From positions 186,001-250,000 of the forward strand of contig BBYL01000012.1 in assembly GCA_001570385.1 (NCBI GenBank): a stretch of 64,000 bases of DNA, read 5' to 3'. This document shows, one piece after another, positions 28,471 through 37,041 of the stretch; position 1 is the stretch's first letter; each line of letters opens with the position of its first letter. Below the pieces are notes generated by a model. The model made no database searches and was not told the DNA's origin. It was given only the letters and a program-made list of their open reading frames with translations. This DNA is from Microtetraspora glauca. GTDB lineage: Bacteria; Actinomycetota; Actinomycetes; Streptosporangiales; Streptosporangiaceae. A program made the translations under genes and the position numbers.

Positions 28471-29835
28471 TCATCGGGCGACGTTGGAGGCACCGACGAT
28501 GGCTTCGAGTTTGCGCTGGTACGACGCGGCCGCCTCGTCGACGGACGTGCCGGACACGACGTCGGCGGTGGCCTCCTGCAGGGCGACCGAGACCTGCGGG
28601 TAGACGGCCAGCGGCGGACGGTACGCCGTGACCGGCAGCACCTCGTCCGAGACGAACTTCAGCATCGGATCGACCCCCAGCACCTGGTCGTTCACATCCG
28701 TGCGGGAGGTGATCCGCGCCGCGCCCGCGAGTTGCGCCGCCGTCGCCTCGGCCGAGTGCATGAACGACAGCAGTTCCCAGGCCGGCTTGGGATTCTTCGA
28801 GAACGGATTCAGCACCCGTACGGCGCCGCCCGACATGCTGACGGCGTCCTGGCCGCGGATGCCCGCTCCCGGGCGCGCGGCGGGGATCAGGGCGTACCCG
28901 ACGTCAGCGTCCCGGTTCGCCATGGGCGCGACCCCGGCCTTGGGCTCGATCACGGCCCGCCAGAAGTAGTCGCCCTCCGCCAGGATGCCGATCTTGCCCT
29001 CGGCGAACCGTGCGAACGACTTGTCCCTGCCCTGCGCCTCCTGCTGCAGCTTCGGATCACCCAGCCCGGTGGTGTAGATCTGCCGGTAGAAGCCCAGCAC
29101 ATCCTTCAGCGCCTGCGACGCGCCGGTCCACTTGCCGTTCGCGTAGATCTCGGCGCCCGCGCCGGCCAGCAGCGGCAGCGCGCCCTGCATGGTCGTGGCC
29201 TCACCCATGGCCGTGCCCGCGTCGACCTGGATCGGGATGGGCACCCCGGCCCTCTTCAGCGCGGCGCCCGCGTCGAGGATCTCCTGCCAGCTCGCCGGTC
29301 GCCAGTCGGACGGCAGCCCGGCCTTCTCGAACAGCTTCCTGTTGTAGTAGAGGACCCGTCCGTCCGTGCCCTGCGGCAGGGCGTACCGCTTGCCGTCGAA
29401 GATGCCGAGCCCCTGCACGGCCGTGGGGATCTGCCCCCAGCCCTCCCAGGAGTCCGCCTCGGGCCCGGCCACCTCGGCCAGCGGCTTGACATATCCGGCC
29501 TGGGCGAACTCGCCGACCCAGATGCCGTCCAGGTCGATCACGTCCGCGCCGGTCCGCGACTTGAGGTCCAGCGCGATCTTCGTCTTGTACTGCTCGTCGT
29601 CGACGCCGCTGGGCTGGAAGAGAACGTGGACGTCCCGCCCCTTCGCCTTCTGCGCGGCCTCGAAGCGCGGGATCACCCACTGCTTGGTCCAGTCGGCGGA
29701 CTCGGCGTTCTTGCCGCCGGAGATGGCGTTCGCGGTGATGACGAGGGTGATGGCGCCGTCCCCCGATCCACCGTCGGTCCCACACCCCGCCAGAGCCAGT
29801 ACGGCTGCCGCCAGGATCACGAGCGCAGGCTTCAT
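28471..29835 (-). CDS. Sugar ABC transporter substrate-binding lipoprotein
   Basis: Extracellular binding protein of 454 residues that delivers the sugar to the permeases. The N-terminus MKPALVILAAAVLALAGCG has a clear lipobox (LAGC), so it should be lipid-anchored at residue 18. The mature part is a type-1 extracellular solute-binding fold (DVIDLDGIWVGEFAQAGYV, LYYNRKLFEKAGLP). It is the first gene of the operon and has GGGGAGG before its ATG. It diverges from prcB across 202 bases. The substrate is probably an alpha-mannoside, judged only from the mannosidase at the operon's end. Confidence 0.93.
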   Translation of the reverse strand: MKPALVILAAAVLALAGCGTDGGSGDGAITLVITANAISGGKNAESADWTKQWVIPRFEAAQKAKGRDVHVLFQPSGVDDEQYKTKIALDLKSRTGADVIDLDGIWVGEFAQAGYVKPLAEVAGPEADSWEGWGQIPTAVQGLGIFDGKRYALPQGTDGRVLYYNRKLFEKAGLPSDWRPASWQEILDAGAALKRAGVPIPIQVDAGTAMGEATTMQGALPLLAGAGAEIYANGKWTGASQALKDVLGFYRQIYTTGLGDPKLQQEAQGRDKSFARFAEGKIGILAEGDYFWRAVIEPKAGVAPMANRDADVGYALIPAARPGAGIRGQDAVSMSGGAVRVLNPFSKNPKPAWELLSFMHSAEATAAQLAGAARITSRTDVNDQVLGVDPMLKFVSDEVLPVTAYRPPLAVYPQVSVALQEATADVVSGTSVDEAAASYQRKLEAIVGASNVAR

Positions 29836-30037
29836 GGACGACCTCCCCGTCGAGGTTAGGACGTACAGACAAATCGACACTCGCACGTTATGACTTGGCG
29901 GTAAAGAACGAGTTTGCCTGGCCGGTAAGGGCTCGCGCGTTCCGGGCGGTTCGCCCTTAGCTGATCGGGAAGAGTGCAACCAGCGCCGCGACATGAGTAG
30001 GGTCGGTTCGTAACAACGCACGCTTGGAGGGAGTCGC
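29836..30037. promoter_or_regulatory. Divergent promoter region of the sugar operon and prcB
   Basis: For prcB, TAGGGT (29998-30003) is a likely -10, followed by a leader with TTGGAGGGAG before the GTG. The sugar operon start must lie in the AT-richer part around 29860-29925. No regulator gene is adjacent to the sugar operon. No gene is seen in the spacer. Confidence 0.45.
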
Positions 30038-30874
30038 GTGGCATCTCAGCAGGCCTGGATGAGCAACCTCTTCACGAACACGGGGTCGTCGTCGTTCACC
30101 GAGTTTCTCGGCGCACACGCACCGGATCTGCTGCCGACCCGCGCGCAGGCGCTGGCCGCTCCGGTCGGAGACCAGATCCCGCACGCGACCACGATCGTGG
30201 CCGCGACCTGCGCCGGAGGCGTGGTGATGGCCGGTGACCGGCGCGCCACCTCCGGCAACATGATCTCCCAGCGGGACATGGAGAAGGTCTTCCGCACCGA
30301 CGACTACTCCTGCATGGGGATCGCCGGGACCGCGAGCACCGGCATCGAGGTGGCCCGGCTCTACCGCGTGGAACTGGAGCACTACGAGAAGATGGAGGGC
30401 CGCTCGCTCTCCACCGAGGGCAAGGCCAACCGCCTGGCCGCCATGATCCGCGGCAATCTCGCGATGGCGATGCAGGGACTGGTGGTCGTCCCGCTCTTCG
30501 CCGCGTACGATCCCGACCGCGACGCCGGGCGGATCTTCGGATACGACGTGGGCGGCGGGCCGTACGAGCAGCGGCAGTACCACTCGATCGGCTCCGGCTC
30601 GATCTTCGCGCGTGGTTCCCTGAAGAAGCTCTACCGGGAGGACGCGACCCCCGAGGACACCGTGCTCACCTGTCTGCAGGCTCTCTACGACGCCGCCGAC
30701 GACGACTCGGCGACCGGCGGGCCGGACGTGACGCGGAAGATCTGGCCGGTGGTCTCGGTGATCACTGCGGACGGCTTCCGCCGCCTGTCCGACGAGGAGG
30801 TCGCCGAGTACGTCCATGGCATGCTCGACGCCCGGATGACGGACCCCGACGGCCCCACCGCCCCGCTGCGATAA
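30038..30874 (+). CDS. prcB: Proteasome beta subunit PrcB
   Basis: Catalytic subunit of the 20S core. It is a 278-residue precursor with a 50-residue propeptide removed autocatalytically before Thr51 (PHATTIVA). Mature-position Asp17 and Lys33 are present as Asp67 (AGDRRA) and Lys83 (MEKVF). The residue before the nucleophile is Ala rather than the Gly recalled for the mycobacterial protein. A strong ribosome site (TTGGAGGG) precedes the GTG. prcA follows after 22 bases, the normal pairing. Confidence 0.98.
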   Translation: MASQQAWMSNLFTNTGSSSFTEFLGAHAPDLLPTRAQALAAPVGDQIPHATTIVAATCAGGVVMAGDRRATSGNMISQRDMEKVFRTDDYSCMGIAGTASTGIEVARLYRVELEHYEKMEGRSLSTEGKANRLAAMIRGNLAMAMQGLVVVPLFAAYDPDRDAGRIFGYDVGGGPYEQRQYHSIGSGSIFARGSLKKLYREDATPEDTVLTCLQALYDAADDDSATGGPDVTRKIWPVVSVITADGFRRLSDEEVAEYVHGMLDARMTDPDGPTAPLR

Positions 30875-30896
30875 CTCGAAGAGAGGATCACCACCG

Positions 30897-31688
30897 GTGT
30901 CCATGCCCTTTGGATATGCCTCACCCGAGCAGATCATGCGGGACAGGGCGGAATATGCGCGGAAGGGCATCGCGCGAGGCCGCAGCGTGGTCGTCATGCA
31001 GTATGCCGACGGCATCCTGTTCGTGGCGCCCAACCCGTCCAAGGCGTTGCACAAGATCAGCGAGATCTACGACCGGATCGGTTTCGCGGCGGTCGGGCGG
31101 TACAACGAGTTCGAGTCGCTCCGCCTGGCCGGCATCCGCTACGCCGACATCAACGGCTACACCTACAACCGCAGCGACGTGACCGGCCGAGGGCTGGCCA
31201 ACCTCTACGCCCAGCAGCTCGGCATGATCTTCACCGAGTCGATCAAGTCGCTGGAGGTCGAGATCGTGGTCGCCGAGGTCGGCGAGGACCCCGGGCGGGA
31301 CCAGATCTACCGGCTCACCTTCGACGGCTCGGTCTTCGACGAGCAGGGCATGGCCGTGATCGGCGGCCAGGCCGAGGCGGTCGGCAGCCGGCTGAAGGAG
31401 CGCTACAGCGAGGGCCTGCCGCTCGCTCAGGCGCTCGACGCCGCGCTGTTCGCCCTCACCGAGCCGGGAGGCGAGCGCCCGTCCCCCACCCAGCTCGAAG
31501 TGGCGGTCCTCGACCGCAACCGCGAGCACCGCAAGTTCCTCCGGCTCACCGGTCCCCGTCTGCAGCGACTGCTCGAGGAGGCCGCTCCGGCCCCCGCGCC
31601 GCCCACCGAGCCCGCCCCGGCTCCCGCCCCCGAGACGGGGCCGCCCATCGGCCCCGAGGGCGAGATCGACACCGGCTCCGGCGAGTAA
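30897..31688 (+). CDS. prcA: Proteasome alpha subunit PrcA
   Basis: Structural alpha-ring subunit that gates the 20S core and receives the Mpa C-terminus. It has 263 residues with the N-terminal gate segment [20 protein letters not shown] and a family-typical fold up to about residue 220. A Pro/Ala/Glu-rich disordered tail follows ([18 protein letters not shown]). The start could be the GTG or the ATG two codons later (MPFGYAS), which matches the family N-terminus better; the ribosome site GAAGAGAGGA fits both. A terminator hairpin follows. Confidence 0.97.
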   Translation: MSMPFGYASPEQIMRDRAEYARKGIARGRSVVVMQYADGILFVAPNPSKALHKISEIYDRIGFAAVGRYNEFESLRLAGIRYADINGYTYNRSDVTGRGLANLYAQQLGMIFTESIKSLEVEIVVAEVGEDPGRDQIYRLTFDGSVFDEQGMAVIGGQAEAVGSRLKERYSEGLPLAQALDAALFALTEPGGERPSPTQLEVAVLDRNREHRKFLRLTGPRLQRLLEEAAPAPAPPTEPAPAPAPETGPPIGPEGEIDTGSGE

Positions 31689-31698
31689 ACGTTCCCGC

Positions 31699-31725
31699 GG
31701 CCGCGCCCCTCCGCGGGGCGCGGCC
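31699..31725 (+). terminator. Terminator hairpin after prcA
   Basis: Perfect 11-base arms GGCCGCGCCCC and GGGGCGCGGCC with a five-base loop lie ten bases after the prcA stop. The remaining spacer to 31900 has no gene but carries a degenerate GC-rich extragenic element near 31741. Confidence 0.7.
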
Positions 31726-31900
31726 CCGACAGTGCCCGTCGCGTGCTCCGTTCGCGGGCTTCGGGAGCCCTTGAGGCGGTGTGCTCGGGTTGCTTCCTCG
31801 GTCCACCGCCGTGCCCTGCGCGGGCTCGTCGGCAGGGTGCTCGTCGGAGATCACGGGTAACGGACAAACCAAACCCGGGTTTCGCTAGTCTCATGCGGTT

Positions 31901-32590
31901 ATGACGATATTCACGGACTTTACGACGTTCGGCGCGTGGCGGCGGGTGGGAGTTCCCGTCGCTCTGGCCGTTTCCGCCCTTTCGCTGGCCGCCTGCTCGG
32001 GCTCCTCCGGCTCCGCCGAACCCACGGCCACGGTCACGGTCACCGCACCCCCCTCCCCATCCGATGAGCCGTCCCCCGAGGCGTCACCGTCGTCCTCTCC
32101 CTCGCCCGAACCCTCCTCCACCGGTGTGTTCGACGACCCGGCGGACGACGACTGGCCGCCGATCTCGGACAAGACCCCGCCGATCTTCGGGGAGGTCTTC
32201 CAGTCCGACCCCGGGCACGATTTCACCAAGGGCATCAGCCCCAGCCGTGACGGCATCGTCCGCGGCGAGCTCCGGACCATGCAGGACGCGAACGTCGCGG
32301 AGTACGTCCCCATCAAGTTCGTCAAGGACCCGAGCAGCGGCCAGGGCCGCTTCGAGGGGCCGAAGGAGGGCGATGCGATGGCCTTCGCCGCGCCGATCGC
32401 CAAGAACGTCGTCTTCCTCAGCGCCGTCGGCTGTGACGGCAAGGACCAGACGATCAACAACCAGTACGTCGGCACCCAGAGCTGCTCGCGGGACAAGCTC
32501 ATCTCCCGCGCGGTCAAGGGCGGCCTGTACGCGCTGATCACGGTGAAGAACCACCAGATCGCCAAGGTCGTCGAGATCTACGCCCCGTGA
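31901..32590 (+). CDS. Hypothetical lipoprotein with Ser/Pro-rich linker
   Basis: A 229-residue exported protein with a signal ending in lipobox LSLAAC, then a Ser/Pro/Thr/Glu linker (about residues 37-75), then a compact C-terminal domain (about 90-229) with two Cys (VGCDGKDQ, TQSCSRDK) likely to pair. I do not recognise the domain. It lies alone between prcA and pafA and is flanked by hairpins, so it is transcribed on its own. The signal starts after a rather long n-region (MTIFTDFTTFGAWRRVG). Confidence 0.75.
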   Translation: MTIFTDFTTFGAWRRVGVPVALAVSALSLAACSGSSGSAEPTATVTVTAPPSPSDEPSPEASPSSSPSPEPSSTGVFDDPADDDWPPISDKTPPIFGEVFQSDPGHDFTKGISPSRDGIVRGELRTMQDANVAEYVPIKFVKDPSSGQGRFEGPKEGDAMAFAAPIAKNVVFLSAVGCDGKDQTINNQYVGTQSCSRDKLISRAVKGGLYALITVKNHQIAKVVEIYAP

Positions 32591-32595
32591 TCGGG

Positions 32596-32635
32596 GTACG
32601 GCTACCGCCGCGCGCCACGCCCGCGGTAGCCGTAC
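32596..32635 (+). terminator. Terminator hairpin after the lipoprotein gene
   Basis: Perfect 13-base arms GTACGGCTACCGC and GCGGTAGCCGTAC with a 14-base loop lie six bases after the stop codon and isolate the gene from pafA. Confidence 0.65.
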
Positions 32636-32683
32636 GTCGACACACCTGTGACCTATCCCTATCCGCTCGTCCCCTTCGAGGAA

Positions 32684-32689
32684 TAGGGT
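32684..32689 (+). promoter_or_regulatory. Putative -10 hexamer TAGGGT of pafA (leaderless)
   Basis: TAGGGT ends six bases before the ATG at 32696. This supports that ATG over the in-frame GTG three bases earlier. Confidence 0.55.
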
Positions 32690-32695
32690 GAGGTG

Positions 32696-34054
32696 ATGGA
32701 TCGTCGCATCTTCGGGCTGGAGAACGAGTACGGCGTCACCTGCACGTTCAGGGGGCAGCGGAGGCTGTCACCGGACGAGGTCGCGCGGTACCTGTTCCGG
32801 CGAGTGGTGTCCTGGGGCCGATCGAGCAACGTCTTCCTCCGCAACGGCGCACGTCTGTATCTCGACGTGGGCAGCCATCCTGAATACGCCACCCCCGAGT
32901 GCGACAACGTCGTGGAGCTCGTGACCCACGACAAGGCGGGGGAGCGCATCCTCGAAGGTCTCCTCCTGGACGCCGAGAAGCGGCTCCGGGAGGAGGGCAT
33001 CGCGGGGGACATCTACCTGTTCAAGAACAACACCGACTCCGCGGGCAACTCCTACGGCTGCCACGAGAACTACCTCGTCGGCCGGCACGGCGAGTTCGGG
33101 CGGCTGGCCGACGTGCTGATCCCGTACCTCGTCACCCGGCAGATCATCTGCGGCGCGGGCAAGGTGCTGCAGACGCCGCGCGGTGCGGTCTACTGCGTGT
33201 CCCAGCGGGCCGAGCACATCTGGGAGGGCGTGTCCTCCGCGACCACCCGGTCCAGGCCGATCATCAACACCCGGGACGAGCCGCACGCCGACGCCGAGCG
33301 GTTCCGCCGCCTGCACGTCATCGTCGGCGACTCCAACATGAGCGAGACGACGATGCTGCTCAAGGTCGGCGCCACCGACCTGGTGCTGCGCATGATCGAG
33401 GCCGGCGTCGTGATGCGCGACCTGTCGCTGGAGAACCCGATCCGGGCCATCCGCGAGGTCTCGCACGACATGACCGGGCGGCGCCGGGTCCGCCTGGCGA
33501 ACGGCCGTGAGGCGTCCTCGCTGGAGATCCAGCAGGAGTACCTCCTCAAGGCGAAGGACTTCGTCGACCGCAGGGGTGGCGACGAGACGAGCAAGCGGGT
33601 GCTGGAGCTGTGGGAGCGCACGCTCCGCGCGGTCGATACCGGCGATCTCGACCTCGTCGCCCGCGAGATCGACTGGGTCACCAAGTACCAGCTGATTGAA
33701 CGTTACAGACGGAAGTACGACCTTCCGCTGTCGTCGCCGCGGGTCGCCCAGCTCGATCTGGCCTACCACGACGTCCACCGCCGGCGGGGTCTGTACTACC
33801 TCCTGCAGCGGCGCGGCTCGGTCGAGCGGGTCGCCTCCGACGTCCGGATCTTCGAGGCGAAATCGGTTCCGCCGCAGACCACACGGGCCAAGCTGCGCGG
33901 CGAGTTCATCCGCAAGGCCCAGGAGAAGCGCCGTGACTTCACCGTCGACTGGGTGCATCTCAAGCTGAACGATCAGGCGCAGCGGACCGTGCTCTGCAAG
34001 GATCCTTTCCGCAGCGTTGACGAGAGGGTCGACAAGCTGATCGCGGGCATGTGA
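32696..34054 (+). CDS. pafA: Pup-protein ligase PafA
   Basis: ATP-dependent ligase that phosphorylates the C-terminal Glu of Pup and joins it to substrate lysines. It has 452 residues and is very close in sequence to the mycobacterial protein: [14 protein letters not shown] with the catalytic acidic pair, [58 protein letters not shown] and [20 protein letters not shown]. It lacks the insertion that marks Dop. It is followed by the FKBP gene, as in many actinomycetes. Confidence 0.98.
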   Translation: MDRRIFGLENEYGVTCTFRGQRRLSPDEVARYLFRRVVSWGRSSNVFLRNGARLYLDVGSHPEYATPECDNVVELVTHDKAGERILEGLLLDAEKRLREEGIAGDIYLFKNNTDSAGNSYGCHENYLVGRHGEFGRLADVLIPYLVTRQIICGAGKVLQTPRGAVYCVSQRAEHIWEGVSSATTRSRPIINTRDEPHADAERFRRLHVIVGDSNMSETTMLLKVGATDLVLRMIEAGVVMRDLSLENPIRAIREVSHDMTGRRRVRLANGREASSLEIQQEYLLKAKDFVDRRGGDETSKRVLELWERTLRAVDTGDLDLVAREIDWVTKYQLIERYRRKYDLPLSSPRVAQLDLAYHDVHRRRGLYYLLQRRGSVERVASDVRIFEAKSVPPQTTRAKLRGEFIRKAQEKRRDFTVDWVHLKLNDQAQRTVLCKDPFRSVDERVDKLIAGM

Positions 34055-34078
34055 TCTCTTTACGCCGGGCGGACGGCG

Positions 34079-34102
34079 GGTTCGGGTAGGGTTACCCGAA
34101 CC
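34079..34102. promoter_or_regulatory. Perfect palindrome overlapping the fkbP promoter
   Basis: Ten-base arms GGTTCGGGTA and TACCCGAACC are separated by four bases. A TAGGGT -10-like hexamer (34087-34092) lies inside. No T-run follows, so an operator is at least as likely as a pafA terminator. Confidence 0.5.
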
Positions 34103-34127
34103 TAGCTGTCTGTCTAGAGGAATCCAC

Positions 34128-35075
34128 ATGCGTCGCCGTACGGCAGTACTCGCCGCTCTACCCTTGATATTCGCCGCGGCCTGCGGAACCGCCCAGAAGA
34201 CCGACTCCGGGGCGGCTCCGGCGGGAGGCTCCGGCATCAAGGTGACCGGGCAGGCCGACCAGAAACCCACCGTGACGTTCCCGTCCGGCAAGCCGCAGTT
34301 GACGTCCTCCTCACAGAAGATCATCGAGGGTAACGGCACGCCGGCCAAGGACGGCGACGTGCTCACCGCCAAGGTGACCGTCTACAACTGGGACGGCAAG
34401 GACAACAAGTCGCCCGGTTCGGACTACGACCAGAACAAGTCCGAGTTCGTCACGGTCAGCCCGCAGCTGCCCAAGGCGCTGCACGAGGCCCTCGTCGGTT
34501 CCAAGCCCGGCGGCCGCGTCCTCGCGGTGATCGCGAAGGACAACCTGACGGAGGACCAGCTCGCCTCCGCCAAGCAGCAGGGCACCGACTTCGCCACCAC
34601 GTCGCAGGTGCTCGTGGTCGACGTGGTCTCGGCGGCGGCCAAGGCGGCCCAGGGTACGGCGACCGACCCCGGCGTCGAAGGGGTCAAGCTGGTCAACCCG
34701 GGCGGCGACAAGGCTCCGACGCTGACCACCAAGACCAACGCCAAGCCGCCCAAGGGCCTCGTGGTGAAGACCGTGATCGAGGGCAAGGGTCCGAAGGTCA
34801 CCGCCGACCAGATGGTCCTCGCGCACTACACCGGCAAGATCTGGGGCACGGACAAGCAGTTCGACTCCAGCTGGGAGCGCGGCGAGCCGACGACGTTCGC
34901 CCTCAACCAGGTGGTGAAGGGCTGGTCGCAGGGCCTTACCGGCGTGCCGGTCGGCAGCCGCGTCCTGATCACGATCCCGCCGGACCTCGGGTACGGCAAG
35001 GAGGGCAACGCCCAGGGCGGCATCAAGGGCACCGACACCCTCGTCTTCGTCGTGGACGTCCTCGGGGCCGCCTGA
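34128..35075 (+). CDS. Exported FKBP-type peptidyl-prolyl isomerase lipoprotein
   Basis: A 315-residue protein with a signal MRRRTAVLAALPLIFAAAC that ends in a probable lipobox Cys. The mature part has two FKBP-like halves. The first (about 60-175) is degenerate. The second (about 205-312) has the family pattern VLAHYTGKIWGTDKQFDSSW, then VVKGWSQGLTGVPVGSRVLI and PPDLGYG. It would help fold exported proteins at the cell surface. Position after pafA is conserved in actinomycetes, although no role in pupylation is known to me. The ribosome site AGAGGA precedes the ATG. Confidence 0.93.
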   Translation: MRRRTAVLAALPLIFAAACGTAQKTDSGAAPAGGSGIKVTGQADQKPTVTFPSGKPQLTSSSQKIIEGNGTPAKDGDVLTAKVTVYNWDGKDNKSPGSDYDQNKSEFVTVSPQLPKALHEALVGSKPGGRVLAVIAKDNLTEDQLASAKQQGTDFATTSQVLVVDVVSAAAKAAQGTATDPGVEGVKLVNPGGDKAPTLTTKTNAKPPKGLVVKTVIEGKGPKVTADQMVLAHYTGKIWGTDKQFDSSWERGEPTTFALNQVVKGWSQGLTGVPVGSRVLITIPPDLGYGKEGNAQGGIKGTDTLVFVVDVLGAA

Positions 35076-35092
35076 GTCCCGGGTCACGTCGT

Positions 35093-35131
35093 GACGGCGC
35101 GCCGGAGGCCCATCGCCTCCGGCGCGCCGTC
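35093..35131. terminator. Bidirectional terminator between fkbP and chitosanase
   Basis: Perfect 16-base arms GACGGCGCGCCGGAGG and CCTCCGGCGCGCCGTC with a seven-base loop lie between the two convergent genes. Confidence 0.85.
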
Positions 35132-35183
35132 GCCGTTCGCGCTGCGGGAGAGTCCGCCTCACCCCGGCATGAAGGCCGGAGCG

Positions 35184-36086
35184 CTACCGACGAATCGTGT
35201 AGCTGTCGCCGTACACCTTCCACTTGAGCGGCGGCACGAGGTCGAGGTTGCCCGCCCTGAGGAAGACCCGCTGCGCCGTGTCCACCCGGCTGGTGTCGCT
35301 GTGCGCCTCCTCGGTCTTCATCGCGGCCTTGCGCGCGTCGAGGAACGCGTTGAGGTAGGCGACCTCGTCTCCGCCCTGTGCCGGCGTCCTGGCCTTCTTC
35401 ATCGCGGTCCTGCGGATCCCGCCGAAGCTGACGCTGTCGCCGCCGGGCCCGTGCATGACCATGGCGTCGTAGTAGACGAACTGGCCGAGCGCGCGCAACC
35501 CGTCCTTCTTGGCCTGCCGTACGGCGGGGGTGAAGTAGACCCGGTCGCGCTCGTCGTTCTGCGCCCGCTGGAACGCCTTGTCGGCGGCGGCCCTGCGCCA
35601 GGCCCTCATGAAGGCGGAGCCGAGGCCCTTGTGCGAATCGGTGCCGTTGACCTTGCGCAGTGCCGGAAGGTATCGGGCGAGCACGTTCCCCGGCACGCGC
35701 TCGGTGTAGAGCGCGACGAGGTCGAGCATGTCGCCCGTCCCTGAGCAGAACCCGATGATCCCCGCCGTGTAGCCGCGGCCGTCGTCGATGTCCTCGATGT
35801 ACTTGTACTGGGCCTTCCAGTTCAGGGAGGAGTTCTCCGCGCTGGAGACCAGCCGCATCGCGATGTCCTTCTTGTGCGGATCGGTGAGGTCGGCGGCCTC
35901 GGCGCCGACGACCCTGATCTCGACGGCGGGGCTTTGGGCCGCGGCGAGCTCGGCCCGCACCGGGCCCGGCGCCGGTACGCGGGCCGAGACACGGGCCGAG
36001 ACGTGGGCCGGAACCTCGGCCGTGAGTACGGCGGCCGCCGTCACCGTGAGCAGGAGGGCGGCTCGCCTGATGGCGGGATAAGGCAT
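35184..36086 (-). CDS. csn: Secreted chitosanase, glycoside hydrolase family 46
   Basis: Extracellular endo-enzyme that cuts chitosan. It has 300 residues: a signal peptide and Ala/Val-rich pre-region (about 1-55, including the repeats AHVSARVSARVPA), then the GH46 fold with the catalytic Glu in RLVSSAENSSLNW and the catalytic Asp region YIEDIDDGRGYTAGIIGFCSGTGD (quoted only in part as DIDDGRGYTAG elsewhere). It ends KWKVYGDSYTIRR, typical of streptomycete chitosanases. A palindromic operator lies upstream. It is unrelated to its backbone neighbours and may be part of a chitin/chitosan regulon with the sugar operon at 61-64 kb. Confidence 0.94.
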   Translation of the reverse strand: MPYPAIRRAALLLTVTAAAVLTAEVPAHVSARVSARVPAPGPVRAELAAAQSPAVEIRVVGAEAADLTDPHKKDIAMRLVSSAENSSLNWKAQYKYIEDIDDGRGYTAGIIGFCSGTGDMLDLVALYTERVPGNVLARYLPALRKVNGTDSHKGLGSAFMRAWRRAAADKAFQRAQNDERDRVYFTPAVRQAKKDGLRALGQFVYYDAMVMHGPGGDSVSFGGIRRTAMKKARTPAQGGDEVAYLNAFLDARKAAMKTEEAHSDTSRVDTAQRVFLRAGNLDLVPPLKWKVYGDSYTIRR

Positions 36087-36178
36087 GGGGGTGGTCTCCG
36101 TTTCCCGCCCCTGTCTCCGGAGGGGAAGCGGGGAGTGGGGGCGGATCGCATAGGGGGATATATCCTGACAAAACTTAG

Positions 36179-36195
36179 TTAGGAAGGTTTCCTAA
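36179..36195. promoter_or_regulatory. Putative operator upstream of the chitosanase gene
   Basis: TTAGGAAggtTTCCTAA is a perfect 7-3-7 palindrome about 93 bases before the chitosanase start, next to AT-rich promoter-like sequence (GGATATATCC, 36156-36165). From memory, similar AGGAAA-TTTCCT palindromes control chitosanase and other secreted hydrolase genes in streptomycetes through a dedicated repressor (CsnR). No such repressor is encoded in this window. Confidence 0.6.
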
Positions 36196-36291
36196 TGAGA
36201 GCAGTATCGGTGTTCTCTGTCAACGACCTCCGGCCGGCCGTACGGGAGTGCCGGGGGCGGGAGGGACCGTACCGCCTGGATCGCGGCCGCC

Positions 36292-36297
36292 TAAACT
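36292..36297 (+). promoter_or_regulatory. Putative -10 hexamer TAAACT of the SufR-like regulator (leaderless)
   Basis: TAAACT ends six bases before the GTG at 36304, and there is no Shine-Dalgarno. Confidence 0.45.
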
Positions 36298-36303
36298 CCG
36301 CCT

Positions 36304-37008
36304 GTGGGAAGCGACGAACTCGACGCCGTGGGCGTGCTGAACGATCCTCTCCGGCGTGAGCTGTACCGGTTCGTGGCAGCGCGGGGGCGGGAGGTCGGCC
36401 GGAACGAGGCGGCCGAGGCTCTGGGGATCCAGCGCACGCTCGCGGCCTTCCATCTGGACAAGCTGGCCGACGCCGGACTGCTCGAAGCGGACTTCCGGCG
36501 CCTCACCGAGCGGACGGGGCCGGGAAGCGGCCGTCCGGCCAAGGTCTACCGGCGGGCCAGGGGGGAGCGTCTCGTGAGCCTGCCTCCGCGCGACTACCGG
36601 ACCCTGGCGCTGGTCCTGGCCGAGGTGGTCGACCTGCTCGGCGCGGACGAGCAGGCCGAGGAGGCCGCGCGCCGTGCCGGAGAACGGCTGGCGCGCGGCG
36701 CGTCCCCGGAGGGCGGCGGCGCCGTCGCGGAGGGGGGCGGCGACGCGGCCGACGGCGGCGCCCGTCCCGGCCTGGCCGCGCTGCTTGAGGATCGCGGCTA
36801 CGAGCCGTACGAGGAGGAGGGCCGGATCCGGCTCCGCAACTGCCCGTTCCACGTGCTGGCCGAGCGGCATCCGCTGCTGGTGTGCTCGATGAACCTCGCG
36901 CTCTGCCAGGGGGTTCTCGCGGGCCTCGCCGACACGGGGACATCGGCCGAGCTGGACCCGCGTCCCGGGGAGTGCTGCGTGGTGTTTTCTAAAAACAATG
37001 AGAGTTGA
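36304..37008 (+). CDS. ArsR/SufR-like winged-helix regulator with C-terminal cysteine cluster
   Basis: A 234-residue regulator. An N-terminal winged helix (DPLRRELYRFVAARGREVGR, then AFHLDKLADAGLLEADF) is followed by a Gly/Ala-rich linker (about 135-160) and a C-terminal domain with cysteines in LRNCPFH, LVCSMNLALC and GECCVVF. This Cys layout is like SufR-type regulators that bind an Fe-S cluster. The next gene, DUF3291, starts 33 bases after its stop, so the two are probably co-transcribed. No suf genes are nearby, so control of its own operon in response to oxidation or iron is the simplest guess. Confidence 0.83.
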   Translation: MGSDELDAVGVLNDPLRRELYRFVAARGREVGRNEAAEALGIQRTLAAFHLDKLADAGLLEADFRRLTERTGPGSGRPAKVYRRARGERLVSLPPRDYRTLALVLAEVVDLLGADEQAEEAARRAGERLARGASPEGGGAVAEGGGDAADGGARPGLAALLEDRGYEPYEEEGRIRLRNCPFHVLAERHPLLVCSMNLALCQGVLAGLADTGTSAELDPRPGECCVVFSKNNES

Positions 37009-37041
37009 CATAGAACCGCCGGGCGCGGAAGGCTGAGCGGC

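Noticed and set aside
26806..29859. A 1,017-codon plus-strand ORF
   Set aside because: It is antisense to the permease and binding-protein genes, has no domain, and arises from high GC at the third position of the real genes.
32693..32695. GTG as the pafA start
   Set aside because: The ATG three bases later matches the family N-terminus and the six-base spacing from TAGGGT.
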